64,000 nucleotides of DNA from Dolomedes plantarius (lineage: Eukaryota; Arthropoda; Arachnida; Araneae; Dolomedidae), in assembly GCA_907164885.2 (NCBI GenBank), contig OU015493.1, positions 121,010,193-121,074,192 of the forward strand. Reading direction: 5' to 3'. The position numbers and the translations under genes are program-made. Below are positions 10,431-22,655 of this stretch, piece after piece; positions within the stretch are counted from its first letter, which is position 1, and each line of letters starts with the position of its first letter. The notes below the pieces were generated by a model. The model saw only the letters and a program-made list of their open reading frames with translations. It searched no databases and was not told the DNA's origin.

Positions 10431-11944
10431 AATCTAGTATGTGAAGGTGTGTAGGAGAATACTTTTTACGAGTACTTATTATTAAACTGACTTTACTCTT
10501 CAAAATGCATAACGAAAGATCTACTCAGTGGATCAGAGAAAAAAATGCTAGACATCTTAAAAACATGATGAAAAGAATTTAGAAATAAAAAAATTAGTTC
10601 ATCTTTGTGCTACTATTGTATAGTGCCACTACATAATACTGGTGTGCTAAAATATAGATACCTAGTTGGAACAAACCTGCCCCTTTTTCTTAGATAGCAA
10701 AATTTTCTTTGTTAAACCATCAGTATACAAATTTTGTTGTATATAATATAGTGTATCACTCATATGCTTGTACCATGGCTTGTAGTTATAACATGCTGTG
10801 TTATTCTTAGCAAGTTGTATTGTTGTTAGGTTAGCAAACAATTAAATATTGACTTAATTTATTCTACTAATCTTACTGCGCATCAATATTGATAAGTGTT
10901 ATGTCTTCCATTTTAGTTTCTTTTATAGAAATTTCTGGTTCTTCATAAAGATACTCTCAGCTTCAAGGCCATTCCTGAAAGTATCTTGATAATTAGGTGA
11001 CCAAACTGAGGGGTTGCCATGGACAGTATATTATATGTAAAATTTTGAATATTAAGAATAATATTCAAAACTTTTTTGATAATTATTAAGTTTCTAGATA
11101 AACTATTTCGATGAAATTATTTTTATGTATAATCAAAGTAACACTACTTGTAAACAAAAAAATATTTAATTTATAAGGGTAGCAATATTATTTTTGTACT
11201 TGAGTGGCCAACAACCCAGAAACTGCCCTTTTCAGCTTGTTTATTACTTCAAAATTCTCAAACACAATCATCAGTTAATTTAGCAACAAAGGTTCTTATT
11301 ATTTTTAAAAAATTTTCAGATGATTATGTTTGCATAGTATAGGCATTACTGCAAACTTAATTAAATAATTTCAGTTTCATGTGCAAAGCTTGGTCTTTGT
11401 AGATATTCATGGTGCCATCAAGATTTACCAGGGGAGACATATCAAGTTTCATAGTTTGCTTTATGTGACTCTGATTGCAGAAATAAGGATGCACTAACTC
11501 AGTTTTGGTACATCAATGCCTCCTGATTTAACTTAAACCAGTTCATTTATCTATTTATTAATTCTTTTCCTCATGTTGTTATTAAGGTACCCAAAGTTTT
11601 TCTGAGATGTATCAAGCACACTTCTTTAAGTAAATTAAATGTTGGTCTGAATTCATCCACATGAAAAAATACTAAGCAGCAATAAACCAAGAAATTTATT
11701 TGCATATGTGATGACGATTGAGATAAAAAAAGTCTGTTTTTGAATTTGATTTCATTTTGTTCATTAATTAAAACATCAAGTGCAAAATAATCTCATTCTT
11801 CCCCAAAGCTCCACATTTCTGATAGTAAAAAAGATCTGAGAGACAACTCCCAGTTCTAGCAGGTAAAAATCCTTGCTCTTTAAACTTCAGATAAGAGAGT
11901 AAATTCCAGAAGTGGGGAATCTATTACCTATTGGAAGTTCCTAT

Positions 11945-12127
11945 GAGAAATTGAGCCGAATGAGGACCAAAAGCCTAGGGAACTAGTCTTTGGAGTCAGA
12001 GTCTGCAGATTCAAATCTTGGAGTAGGCATGGGTAAGTGTGGCTGTTTTGAATTAACTTTAACCTGTAGGAACTGGTTTGTTTAGCCTTTGTGATGCAAA
12101 GATGACCACAGTACTTCAAAACAACCA
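11945..12127 (+). mobile_element. tRNA-derived SINE, degenerate copy
   Basis: The order of blocks matches the full copies: an A-box-like ttgagccgaatgaggac, then gtctgcagattcaaatcttg (B box), then the 3' body with aagatgaccacagtacttca. Divergence is high. It lies in the KLHL18 intron just upstream of the exon at 12425. Confidence 0.65.
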
Positions 12128-12424
12128 ATCTCTGAGAATTTATCTTTCAAGTTTTGTTTTGTCTGTGAGGAGGGAAGGTTTTGAGTGAAGTTATTTAGAA
12201 TTTGAAGCTGCATTAACAGAGACTTCTAGTATGTTAATTCACAAGTTGGTAGAGAAAGATTTTCTTATGGGGAGGATATAGTGTTTTGTAAATTTTGTTA
12301 CAATACTTTCTTTTGCCAAAAAGAATTATTTGGTACAGGAAAGGAGAGCTTTTGATTGTTGTTTTTTCATTTTATATTTCTGTCAGCATTTCTGTAATAC
12401 ATAAATTAATTAATTTTCTTATAG

Positions 12425-12623
12425 ACTGCACCCAAATAATGTTCTTGGCATACGTACATTTGCTGATGCTTTGGGTTGTTCTTGTCTAGTTGAAGCAACC
12501 AACCGTTACATTCAGAAGTACTTCCTTGAAGTTTCTCACTCTGAAGAGTTCATAAATTTGCAGTTTTCTGATGTGAAAGAAATTATAAGCAGAGATGAGT
12601 TACATGTTACAAGTGAAGAGCAA
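12425..12623 (+). CDS. KLHL18: KLHL18 exon: BACK domain, first part
   Basis: The acceptor is ttatag/A and the donor CAA/GTAAAT. The exon completes R91 and encodes residues 92-157: LHPNNVLGIRTFADALGC, then VEATNRYIQKYFLEVSHSEE and DVKEIISRDELHVTSEEQ. LHP.N.LGIR.FA marks the start of the BACK domain in Kelch adaptors, and SRDEL.V.SEEQ.F is its conserved centre. The BACK domain links the CUL3-binding BTB to the substrate-binding propeller. The exon ends in phase 0. Confidence 0.95.
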
Positions 12624-14342
12624 GTAAATTGTCATTTCATTTGTTTTTAATAATGTTGTAACTCATGTAAATTGAAAAGTTTTTTTAATGCAAAGGACTT
12701 TTCAATGTTCAATTTTTTTTTCTTGTGATTAACACAGTTTTATGTTGACCTAGTAGAATTATTTGAAGAAAATTTATATTTTTCAGACAGAAAAATGCTT
12801 TTACTGTGAGAGAGGGAATATCCTCACATGTACAGTGCATTACATGAGAATAAGAACAAGCAATGGGCTAATGTAGAGAGTAAGATAGGTCAAGAGATAT
12901 TTAAAAAAATGAAATAGAAAGTGAGAGATTTTTCTAGATAGATTGGTAAAATACTGTAAATAGAAATATATAGTCTAATCTTCAAAAGAAAGAAAAAAAC
13001 TACTGTTAATTCACTTAAAAAATACTAAGAAGCTTCAAAGCAATTTTTTGTGTGTGTTTGATTTATGGAATCTTAGAGAAGTTATTGTAAAATTTAGGAG
13101 TTTTAATTGCTAATTTGTTATTTTAATCAAAATTCAAGCATAATTTTAAATATTGTAAATATTATAAAATTGTACAATAAATATAATTTTTGATAGTTTA
13201 GACTTTTAATTAGGTCCATTTTATGTCATGAGACTATCTCAGTTTGGGCATTTTTACAGTATATTGTCTTTTTTGACAAGATTTTACTGTGCTCAAAGTG
13301 GAAATATATTTTTTTGTTGTAATAATGTTTGATATTATGATGCAGCACCTGTTTTAAAAAAATTAATATTATTTCATGAAGAATCATACTTTAGAACTTG
13401 TCTGTCATAGGCTACTCTGTTTATCTGCTCATGTCATTAAATTTTTTATCAAGAACAAATGTTCCTCTCTCCTTTTTAAACTAGCTTAAAAATAGCTGTA
13501 TGGGACTTGGTTTGCAAGCTTTTTCTTCCTTTCTTCAAAATTAGTTATCAATTATTTAACATAATTAGTTATCAACCATTTAACACAGCTACACAATACA
13601 GGCTTTCCATGGTACTTAATAATTTCTACAGACCTGAAAAAGTATTTAAATTGGCTGATAAATTACCAAAATGTTGTAAAATAGTTGATTTTTTCTCAAC
13701 CACAAAATTTTATACAAGGTTAAAACTATATCTTAAAAATAATTTTGAAAATATTTTTAATTTAATATTTAAAGTTTTTAGTTATTGTGTTATTCATTTC
13801 ACTTTTTAGCCTTATATAATTAAAATAATTTTTATTTGTTTATATTATGTAACAGTGGTGTTTAATTTATGAAAGTGTACTAGAATAGGTTCTTTAATAT
13901 TTTTAAAGTTGCATCATGTAAATGTTTTCATAATTTATATGAATTATGTCTTCATTAAAATTGTGTGTGTAAGAGATGTTAAAATCTATTGAGAAAAAGA
14001 TTTGTCATTGACATAAAAAAATAAAATGACCATTCCTCTGGAATTTGATACTTTTAAGTTATCATTTACTCTTCTTTTAGCCTTTTACTTCAATATAGAA
14101 AATTAGTACATTAAAAATATTATATGATTAGATACTAATCTCCACCCTAAAATACTCTTTGTATTCATGAAAAAGTCTAAAAAATTGAGTGGAAGAAAAA
14201 GTAACATCTAATGAGTATTTATGTATATATATATTTAAGCTTTGTGCTGAGACAGTTTCGGTTATTTTAATACCGGTTTAAGTAATTTACAGGTATAGGT
14301 GTTTTTTATTAACATTATATATTCAGTATGATTTATCTGCAG
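12624..14342. other. KLHL18 intron, no embedded feature recognised
   Basis: AT-rich intron of about 1.7 kb. A frame at 13507-13809 has no similarity I recognise and a low-complexity composition, so it is not called. No transposon ends were noticed. Confidence 0.5.
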
Positions 14343-14637
14343 GTATTTGAAGCAGTTATGCTATGGGTCAAAGCACAGCATTTGAGGACTGACCATCTTC
14401 CTGAACTGCTAACTCAGGTGCGCATGCCTTTGTTAACCCCACAGTATTTAACAGACCATGTTGCTACTGAAGAACTTATAAGGAGTTCTCATCAGTGTCG
14501 AGATTTGCTTGATGAGGCTAAAGACTATCATTTAATGCCTGAGAGGCGGCCTTTACTACAAAGCTTTAGAACGAGACCTCGCTGTTGTCCTGATGTTGTT
14601 GGATGCATATATGCTGTTGGAGGCTTAACTAAGTCTG
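14343..14637 (+). CDS. KLHL18: KLHL18 exon: BACK domain end and start of first Kelch repeat
   Basis: The acceptor is ctgcag/GTA and the donor TCTG/GTAGGT. Residues 158-255 read [20 protein letters not shown] and [15 protein letters not shown], then [19 protein letters not shown] and [19 protein letters not shown]. The stretch up to MPERRP is the BACK C-terminus, almost identical to the vertebrate protein. IYAVGGL begins the first Kelch blade. The open frame runs on past the donor to 14777, but that extension is intron and does not resemble Kelch sequence. Confidence 0.95.
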
Positions 14638-15411
14638 GTAGGTTTTTTCATAGTTTCACATCAGGATTGTTTGTGTGTAAACATTTTATATTTCAGAACA
14701 TTCTATTGATCTGTTCGTGCTCTTTGTTGAACTACTGCAACCTTTATTTTTATTTATTTATATTATTTCCTTTATAAATAAAATTGTCTATATTATCAGA
14801 ATATGGTTTTTTTTAAAAATCTCACGTGAAAAATTTTATGAAATGTTAAATAAATCATAATACTCTTGCAAGTTATTTCTTACTTTTTCTTGAGTTTGCT
14901 TCAACATTTTAGACCTTCTTTCATACCTTGTTGACAAGATTTCAGTTTTCCCTTAGTTATTTTGAATCAAATTGTCCAGTTTTTAGGAGAAATTTACCTC
15001 ATATCTACCATTTCATATTTTTGCTGCTGTAAATTTTTATGTTCCAGACTAAAAAGAACAAAACAAAGTTTATCATAATTCAGTCATTTTAATTTTACTA
15101 ATGTAGAGGCAGATTGAGGAAGGAGTAATTCTTTCCAGGTCTGAAGAATTTGAAAAATTATGAAACCTTATGAAACAACTAGAGAAGAAAGTATGGTATT
15201 TGTGAGAAAAAAAAAAAGCTAGAAAGGAGTATTTACAAACCATATATACCAGTTCTCTTTTACTGATAGTTTGCATTTTTTTCATTTTGTGAAAAAGAAA
15301 ACTTTTTATATTTTAGAGTAAATAAACTTAATTTTATAACATTACTGTATAAAAATGATTTTATTATTATTATTCCCAATGTTTGTAATGAAATTCATTT
15401 ATACCAATCAG

Positions 15412-15634
15412 GGGATTCGTTGAGCACTGTTGAAGTGTATGATCCTAAAATTGGTAGATGGCAAATGGCTGAAGCAATGACTATGTTGAGAAGCAGAGTT
15501 GGTGTGGCTGTCATGCACAATAAATTATATGCCATAGGTGGATATAATGGAACTGAACGACTTAGTACTGTAGAAGTTTATGATCCAGAAACTAGAGCAT
15601 GGAGTACTGCTGCATCCATGAACTGTAAAAGAAG
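15412..15634 (+). CDS. KLHL18: KLHL18 exon: Kelch repeats 1-2
   Basis: The acceptor is atcag/GGG and the donor GAAG/GTAAAA. It completes G256 and encodes residues 257-329: DSLSTVEVYDPKIGRWQMAE, then MLRSRVGVAVMHNKLYAIGG and STVEVYDPETRAWSTAASMN. Each blade shows the diglycine (GG), the YDP turn and the tryptophan after it, which define Kelch motifs. RSRVGVAV and YAIGGY.G match KLHL18 at the same place. The end splits S330 across the intron. Confidence 0.95.
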
Positions 15635-15835
15635 GTAAAAACTTTCGTTAATATTTTGAAGATGTTTTTGCTATATGTTTCCTCTTATTGTAGTAGTAGT
15701 ATCTATTATTTTATAAGCAAAGCCTTTAATCTCAATCCTGCTCATGCATTTGAATGTAGTAATCATATTTAATTGAGTATCATAAATTATTTTGTAAAAT
15801 ATAAATCAATATGAATGTGTATATACATGTATAAA

Positions 15836-16026
15836 CAGTGAAACTTCTCTAGCTGGCCACCCCTATTCAACAGCATCCACCCTTTTAAACAACCATATTT
15901 TGATCAGAATGGATTAAAGACTATACAGGGCAAATGTTATGAAAGAAACTTCTTTTTGACGGCCACCCCTTCAAAATGGCCACTTTTTTGGGAACCATTA
16001 CTGGCCACCATAGAGAAGTTTCACTG
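15836..16026. mobile_element. MITE with cagtgaaacttctcta termini
   Basis: Inverted ends CAGTGAAACTTCTCTA at 15836 and TAGAGAAGTTTCACTG ending at 16026 enclose 191 bp with inner words ggccacccc and ggccac in opposite orientations. A related element lies at 28086-28235. The 5' flank lacks an obvious TA duplication. It sits in a KLHL18 intron. A (TATC)n run follows at about 16027-16062. Confidence 0.75.
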
Positions 16027-17613
16027 TATATCTATCTATCTATCTATCCATCTATACAGAGGATACTGGACTCTGTTGCTTTTGATACTTTTAGTTACCA
16101 GATCAGATTTAGAAAGACTGTCCAGAGCAAAGGTGTGTCTACCTAGCAGATTCAATAATTCTTAAACAATACTTTCAAAGTCAAGTTTTGATACAGAGTA
16201 TGTAGTGTATGGATACAGAGTATGTAGTGAATGGCACATAGTGTATGTGTGTGTTGGGGGATAGTGACCTTTGAATGATGGAACTAATGCTCACAAGGAG
16301 TTCCAACTTTGATAGTGAATTAGGTACAAAACAAAAATGACAACTAGTGCCAAACGTGATATTTATGTCACAGCTAGTCACTAATGCTTGCATAGAGAAA
16401 ATTTAAGGTCAAGATCTCATTCATAGATTTTTTTATTATCTTTTACATTTTGGCTCAGTGGTACTGTTTCCTAATGATGTTGTTTAGTGTTTACTTCTTC
16501 GAATGTTAGGCAGATGTTTATTTTTTTAATCTGAAATACATCAAAAGTTTAATTGCTTTAAAATCCTTATAATCTTTCTAAATACAAAATGACTTTAGTA
16601 AAAAATATATTAAATCCCAAGTGTGAAAAAGACAGGGTTCTTCAGCTACATTATTAACCCAAAATGTAAAAAAAAAACTTTCTTTGTAATTGTTCTTATG
16701 GTAATATACAGCAAATTGAAACAGGTAGCTCTTATTTAATTTTGAGTGCTTGATATCCTTTTCAATACCAATATACTTACATTTACTTTACTATTATCAA
16801 GAAGCTAATGTGTCTTCATTTAGTGTAAAATATTTTTTTGTAATATTTCATATTTATTATAATTTGTTGCCAATTAATACATTTAACATCTAATGTAATT
16901 ACTGAGAAAACTTATATAAATTATGAAAGTAAAGGTAAATATCATCAATAGGCAAATTGAGAAATTTAATAATTTACCTACCTGTGATGTATAATTTTAT
17001 TCAGCTCATATAAATTTTCTATTGTAAAAAGAAGTCTAATTTCTTTTTTGACTGCATTTCTTGCTGAATTATGCACTACACATGGTATTTTTCAGTTTTT
17101 GAAGTACTCAGAAAACATCATTATTTATGTTGTAATACTTTAATCATTGCTTTCTTTGAAACCATGCTTAAATACATTTGATCTTGACCCATTGTAGGCA
17201 TTTTTTAAACACTGATTAATTAAGTTTCTGAATCTTAGGTTTTTTTTCATCATTCTAAATTTCACCACTTTGCATTTCACAATTATGATGGCTGAATTTA
17301 AAAAGTCAATAATTAGTTTTTTAAGAAGTATAGAATTTGCTCAGTTGAAGAAGTTATCCATTAAATATTGAAAATTAATATATAGGCTTTACTGTTGAGG
17401 CTAGAAAACACTCTAAAACACAATTTACTAATCTGGGTAACTTTATTTTGTAATAAAGTATATTAAATATGAGATTCCATTGACCTGGAAGAAATTTGGT
17501 GAGCAAAATACTCTAAAAGTGTAGAAATCCTGCTTGTAGAGCTTTATTACATTATTGAAAAATTCATTATTCTATTTTAAATATTAATTTGATTATTGTT
17601 ATTTTTATTTCAG

Positions 17614-17718
17614 TGCTGTAGGAGCAGCTACTCTTTTAAATAAATTATATGTTTGTGGTGGTTATGATGGAATATCATCTCTGAATACTGTAGAATGTTA
17701 TGATCCAGAAAAGAATGA
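17614..17718 (+). CDS. KLHL18: KLHL18 exon: Kelch repeat 3
   Basis: The acceptor is tttcag/TGC and the donor AATGA/GTAAGA. It completes S330 and encodes residues 331-364: [19 protein letters not shown], then [14 protein letters not shown], with E365 split over the next intron. [17 protein letters not shown] is the KLHL18 third blade. The following intron (17719-19378) is 1660 bp, of which 1542 bp are one Tc1 element. Confidence 0.95.
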
Positions 17719-17754
17719 GTAAGAAAAGTTTACTATATTCTAAATAAAATAATA

Positions 17755-19296
17755 CACTGCTCAAAAAAATTAGGAGAGCAAGCAAAGAAGTTAAGAAAAC
17801 CGTGCGAGACAGCCACGTATTGGCATAAAATGGATAGTACACGCGTATCAATGCGCAATACAGAAGAAAAGACGTAAAAAAATTTGTAATTAAGCTTTAA
17901 TTCTTTAAAAATATGGAAAAAACATGAAAAGATGATTTAGGGCAACAATTTGGTTACATGTAAACGATAAAAAAAAGTATTGTTTAGAAATGATGCAAAA
18001 TTTTTAATATGGTGTGTGGTCTCCTCGAACAGCTAAGACTGTTTTCCATGGATGCGATGATGTTATCAATAAGACTTTGGGGAATACTGTTCCACACCTC
18101 AAGAAGTGCAATCTCCAAGTCTTGGAGAGTAAAAGGAGGCCTTGGTCTTGCAGCAATGCATCGTCTGAGCATGTCCCAAACATGCTCGCTTGGATTCAGG
18201 TCAGGAGAGCACGCTGGCCATTCCATACGCTGTATTGTTTCAGCTTCAAGCATGTTCTCCACAAGACGAGCTGTATGCCGTCTGGCATTATCATGCTGGA
18301 AAACAAAGGAATCTCCAATGGCTGCAGCGTAAGGTATGACATGAGGTCTCAGTATCTCGTCTGCATACCTTCGGGCCGTCAAAGTACCATTCCGAATGAT
18401 ATGCAGGTCCGTTCGTCCACCTGTGCTGATTCCACCCCATACCGTAAAACCAGCTCGTCTGTATTGTGACCTTTCACGAACGAATGTGGGGTTATTTCGA
18501 GTTCCCCTTTCCTTCCATACCAAAAAACGTCGGTTGTGACACTCCAGACTGAATCGGGACTCGTCTGTAAACAGCACTTGGCTCCAATCATGTTGCTCCC
18601 AATCTCGATGTTCAGCAGCCCATCTTCTTCGGGGCGAACGGTGGCATGAGATCAAAGGAATGCAGACCATTGGCCTACGTGCATAGAGACCTCCCTGATG
18701 AAGCCTATTACGTACTGTTTGGCTGGACATCCTTCGTCCTGTTGCCAAGAGCAACTGTCTTTGCAGCTGAGTAGCATTGTCTGTTCTGTTTCGACGAGCT
18801 GTTAACAGTATATACCGGTCATCAGTTGCTGTAGTGGCGCGTGGCCGACCTTGCCCTGGTCGACGTCTAACATTCCCTGTTGCTTGGAATCGATTCCACA
18901 GCCTTATAACGACACTTCTGGCGACGGCAACACCGTCCGCGACACTACGTTGTGTTTACCCGGATTCAAGTCTGCCTGTAATACGCCATGCCATGGATTC
19001 TGGTAAATCACGTTGTTGAGACATTTTCAAGTCACATTTTCTCAAAAAGAATAACTGAGAAATCAAATTTCACAGTTAAGGCAGTGAAACAGACGTTTCT
19101 GCAACATCCCGATTTCCGCCCTTATGTTCTTTTTCTGGTTTTTGACGTCATGAACTTTGATTTGCATATGAAGTTTTCTTCTTCTGTTTCCTGCTAGGCT
19201 TTAAATTATGGATGATTTATTTTATGTTACTTATCGGTGTAAGTATTTGCGTAATTTCGTTAAAACCATGTGCTCCCCTAATTGTTTTGAGCAGTG
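17755..19296 (-). mobile_element. Tc1-type transposon inside a KLHL18 intron
   Basis: Inverted ends CACTGCTCAAAAAAATTAGG at 17755 and its near reverse complement ending at 19296 are flanked by TA at 17753-17754 and 19297-19298. The 1542-bp element carries one transposase on the minus strand, opposite to the host gene. Without it and one TA, the host intron would be about 116 bp. Confidence 0.93.
17984..19024 (-). pseudogene. Tc1 transposase with a single nonsense codon
   Basis: Reading from the ATG at 19024 gives a 346-codon Tc1 transposase with one in-frame stop, TAA at codon 23 (18958-18956), where family members have CAA (Q) in ES-G-Q-T. The order is paired HTH (RITGRLESG, RLWNRFQATGN, RRRPGQGRPRATT), then the catalytic domain. 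Catalytic residues are visible: D in VLFTDESRF, D in FQHDNARRHTA, and E in SPDLNPSEH, with 34 residues between the last two (DD34E). The C-terminus looks complete. One C-to-T change probably disabled an otherwise recent copy. Confidence 0.9.
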
Positions 19297-19378
19297 TAGA
19301 AATTAGTACTGGTGACAATAATCAAATTCATCAAATTTTCAACAAAATGGTTTTTAATTAATATATTTTTTTATACAG

Positions 19379-19490
19379 ATGGACTATGGTCACAAGCATG
19401 TCAAGGCATAGAAGTGCTGCTGGTGTTGTAGCGTTTGAGGATCACATCTATGCCTTAGGAGGACATGATGGACTTTCTATATTTGACTCT
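19379..19490 (+). CDS. KLHL18: KLHL18 exon: Kelch repeat 4
   Basis: The acceptor is atacag/A and the donor GACTCT/GTAATT. It completes E365 and encodes residues 366-402: [19 protein letters not shown], then [18 protein letters not shown]. The vertebrate counterpart has W..VTSMS..RSAAGV..F...IY..GGHDG. The exon ends in phase 0, joining VERYDPHSG in the last exon. GGHDG in place of GGYDG is shared with vertebrate KLHL18, which supports orthology. Confidence 0.95.
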
Positions 19491-20730
19491 GTAATTAACA
19501 TTTTCTAAATGGACTCTAAATTATATCTTTTTTTTTTCATTTTTATTTTGCAACTTATATATTTCTAAGTTGTTCCTTCATATAGATGATTTTATTTTTT
19601 TTTGTTTTTATCAACAGTGGTAAATTTATGGTACTTTTCCTACGACTGAACATTCTTTTGAATGACATATTTGTCAGGTGAATGTATCTGCAGTTTCTCA
19701 TATTCATGCTCATCATTTAGATTATGGTTTAATAACCAGAAATTTTTCAAATTCTATAGACATATAGACAGACTCATCTTTAAACCAAGAATATAGAAAG
19801 TTAAATTAAGGGTAGTCTATATGAGTTATAATATATATAGTCTTACTGGTAGATTCATAGGCATGTAAAAAAAAAGAAAAAAACTTATAAAATTGTCAGG
19901 GAAATCAAAACTATTTGCTATGATGATTAATGGAAAAGAGTATTTCATTGTGAGCCATATGTATTTATATGAAAAAGAACCAATGAAAAATTTTCCAAAT
20001 TGTTGCATAAGAAGAGTCTAAATGATATTTTTTCATAAAAAAAAACACAGCTGATTATGCTTCTGTTTTAGGTTAAATAGTATATGATAAATCATTTAAA
20101 CATTTATATTTGTCAAGTATAGTTATTTTATTTAACTGATCATAACAGTGATATATATATTTTATAACTTTATAAGAATGTCTACTAGACACAAAAAAAA
20201 ATCTAAAAAGGTTGCAAATTGGAAAATAAGTCCCACAAATTTTGTAAAATTAGTTCACAAAAAAATTACAAAAAATCAGTCACAAAAGAAATGTAGTTGT
20301 ACTGGGAGAAAGACCACAAATTTCCCCAAATATCTGTATGTTAAATATCTGTATAATTAAATATCTATGTTTTTCTCCCCACTTCTAAGTGCATGCTATT
20401 TTTAGAATACAAAAGCGTTTATGGTGAGTTAAATGGTGAAATGCATGTCTTTATTTTAGCACTACCAATTGTGAATATAAGCATCCTGCTTGTAGAATTT
20501 TTTTTTTCATTTATATTAGTATGTTAAAATGTTCAGTGTTCCTGTAAATAAAATTACTCCTAAATTTTTTAATCAACTTTAGCAAAAAAAATTTTTGGTT
20601 ACAAATAATATTTATTTTAATGATATGTCTTTGAAATAAATTGATGAGGAAACCATGTCCTCTTGAAAATGATTAGTATAAAAAGTATTATGGTGTTTTG
20701 CCATGGTTATGTGTAGGAATCTATTTAAAT

Positions 20731-21115
20731 CAGTGAATCCCAACTGATGGTCCATGGACCACAGGTGATCTGTGAGAGACTAGGGAATGGTCCAGCACCA
20801 TATTTAAAAAAGTTGCCAAATAAATGGGGATTTTGAAAGCAATGTTCATTGAACTAGATGGGCCGAATATATCCGATGACTATCAAGTGTTGAATTAAAA
20901 TTTCTTAAAAGTTTAACATAATTATTTTATTACTAGAATATGATACATAAGAATGTGAGTATGTTAATCCTGTATCCCTTTTTGCCTGAGGGACATTTTA
21001 TATCCCCATACTCCCAGAAAGTCCTCCCCCTCAAGTCGGTGGGGGTGGGGCGGTCCGCACATGGTTCAATTTCTAGCTTAGTGGTCTGCAAACTTCTACG
21101 GGTTGGGAACTACTG
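20731..21115. mobile_element. hAT-type MITE with 8-bp target duplication
   Basis: Ends CAGTGAATCCCAAC (20731) and GTTGGGAACTACTG (ending 21115) resemble hAT Charlie termini. Flanking 8-mers are ATTTAAAT (20723-20730) and ATTTAAAC (21116-21123), an 8-bp duplication with one change. The element is 385 bp, non-coding, and lies in the last KLHL18 intron. Confidence 0.8.
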
Positions 21116-22044
21116 ATTTAAACCAATAAAAATTTTTTGATAGCTGTTCCTTTTTTGCTCTATTGTATTGGGGAATTAAGAAAAAATTACCAGTAAAATA
21201 TTAATAAAATTGTTTTGGTTACTGGCCTGTGGTGTACATTGTAATTATATAAATCTGCTAAAAATATTAACATTATTAAAAAGTGTACCCAAAAAGTTTG
21301 TTGATATTTTACAAGGCATTTTTAGTAGTGTATACATCAAAAGTGAAATATTTTATTATCATTATTTATTTTCAGTTGCATAAATTTGTTTAGAATTTTA
21401 AGTTGAAATGTGTTAGTTGTGTATTTTTAATTTTTTAAAAATTATTTAATTTTTCTGTGGAGACATCACTAAAAGCCCTTTTAAAATTATCCCAGGAAAT
21501 TTTTGTAGAGAAAAAGTCATGAAATTTGGCTTTCAGAAACTTAGTAGACAACATGTTAAGGAAAAATATACTATAAAATATTCTAATGAAATATTTAGAA
21601 TTAATTTTTAAGGTTTCAAATATTAAGTAACTGTGAGATCTTTGTGCTTGTTATAGTAGGAAGAAAAGCCACTGTCACCCTCTTTTTCTTGAGAAAAACA
21701 ATGAACTTTTCATCTGCACTGGTATCTTTGCTTGGATATATCTTGGCAGTGTATGTACAAACATAGTTTGTCTCTGAATATTAAAATTGACAAAACAATG
21801 ACTTTTCAAATTCGTATTTGTTACATTATAAAGCACACTCTCATAATTTAGTATCATTAGATATAGTAATTTTCTAGACAAGTTTGATTTTAAGATTCCT
21901 TCAGATTAACGAATCAGGAGTTTTGCCATGGTCTGGGTTCAGTTAACTTGTGTATAGAAGTCTCCCTTTGGAGTACAGACACCTCAATTTGGAAAGTCAG
22001 AACTTCTTCTGAGAGCTTACTCCAGTGTGATTAGGAGAATATTA

Positions 22045-22376
22045 CAGTTGAACCCCATTATAACGAACTTAAAGGGTCCAAAGGTTTTGTTCGCTTTATC
22101 CAATGGTTTGCTATATCTGAACCATTAATAAAAATGCTAGAGTTCACAAAATGTATAACTCATTAGTTGCAATGTGTATTCAATAATAATGTATTAAAAA
22201 TGATAAAATCTATTAAAAATGAACATTAATGAATTAAATTGACTAAAATCAATTACATTAAACTCACACAATACTAATTAAATTACGTACAATAGGAAAA
22301 TCGGGGGTCCAAAATTTTCGTTCGTTATATACGTGAGTTTGTTATATACTGGGTTCACTATAATGGGGTTTGACTG
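22045..22376. mobile_element. Tigger-type MITE flanked by TA
   Basis: Ends CAGTTGAACCCCATTATAAC (22045) and an inverted counterpart ending TGACTG (22376) are flanked by TA at 22043-22044 and 22377-22378. The 332-bp interior has no coding frame. It lies in the last KLHL18 intron. Confidence 0.82.
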
Positions 22377-22379
22377 TAG

Positions 22380-22452
22380 TTGGTTTGTTTGTTGAATACT
22401 GCTGTCATCTTTTGCTTCATGAGATCTAAAAAGAACATGATCTACAGTTCAA
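22380..22452 (-). mobile_element. tRNA-derived SINE, 3' fragment
   Basis: The word ctgctgtcatcttttgct and the following 50 bases match the same part of the longer copy just downstream (22497 onward). Only the 3' body is present. It abuts the Tigger-type MITE. Confidence 0.5.
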
Positions 22453-22477
22453 CAGTATGATTATATGTTGGAAAAGA

Positions 22478-22655
22478 TTAGTTGTTTTGTGGTGTGCTGC
22501 TGTCATCTTTTGCTACACAATGTCTAAAAGGATTATTATTTGTAGTTTAAAGCTGATTCTAAATGGCTATAAAATACCTAAGTACACACTGGGACTTGAA
22601 CCCAGGAGCAGGCACTGGTACCAAAGGTCAGCACCCAAGTTGATCAGCCATCATT
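22478..22655 (-). mobile_element. tRNA-derived SINE, degenerate copy
   Basis: On the minus strand it reads an A-box-like region (GATGGCTGATCAACTTGGGT), ctggtaccagtgcctg-like sequence, a B box (GGGTTCAAGTCCC) and the family body (AGCCATTTAGAATCAGCTTT, TGTAGCAAAAGATGACAGC). This is the same order as the full-length copies at 33312 and 36689. Confidence 0.7.

Noticed and set aside
14638..14777. Coding extension of the KLHL18 exon
   Set aside because: It lies past a good splice donor, has no Kelch similarity, and the next exon joins in phase from 14637.
18009..18591. Plus-strand and shifted frames over the Tc1 elements (also at 29682, 30836, 31101, 57076)
   Set aside because: They are shadows of the transposase reading frames on the opposite strand or in other frames.
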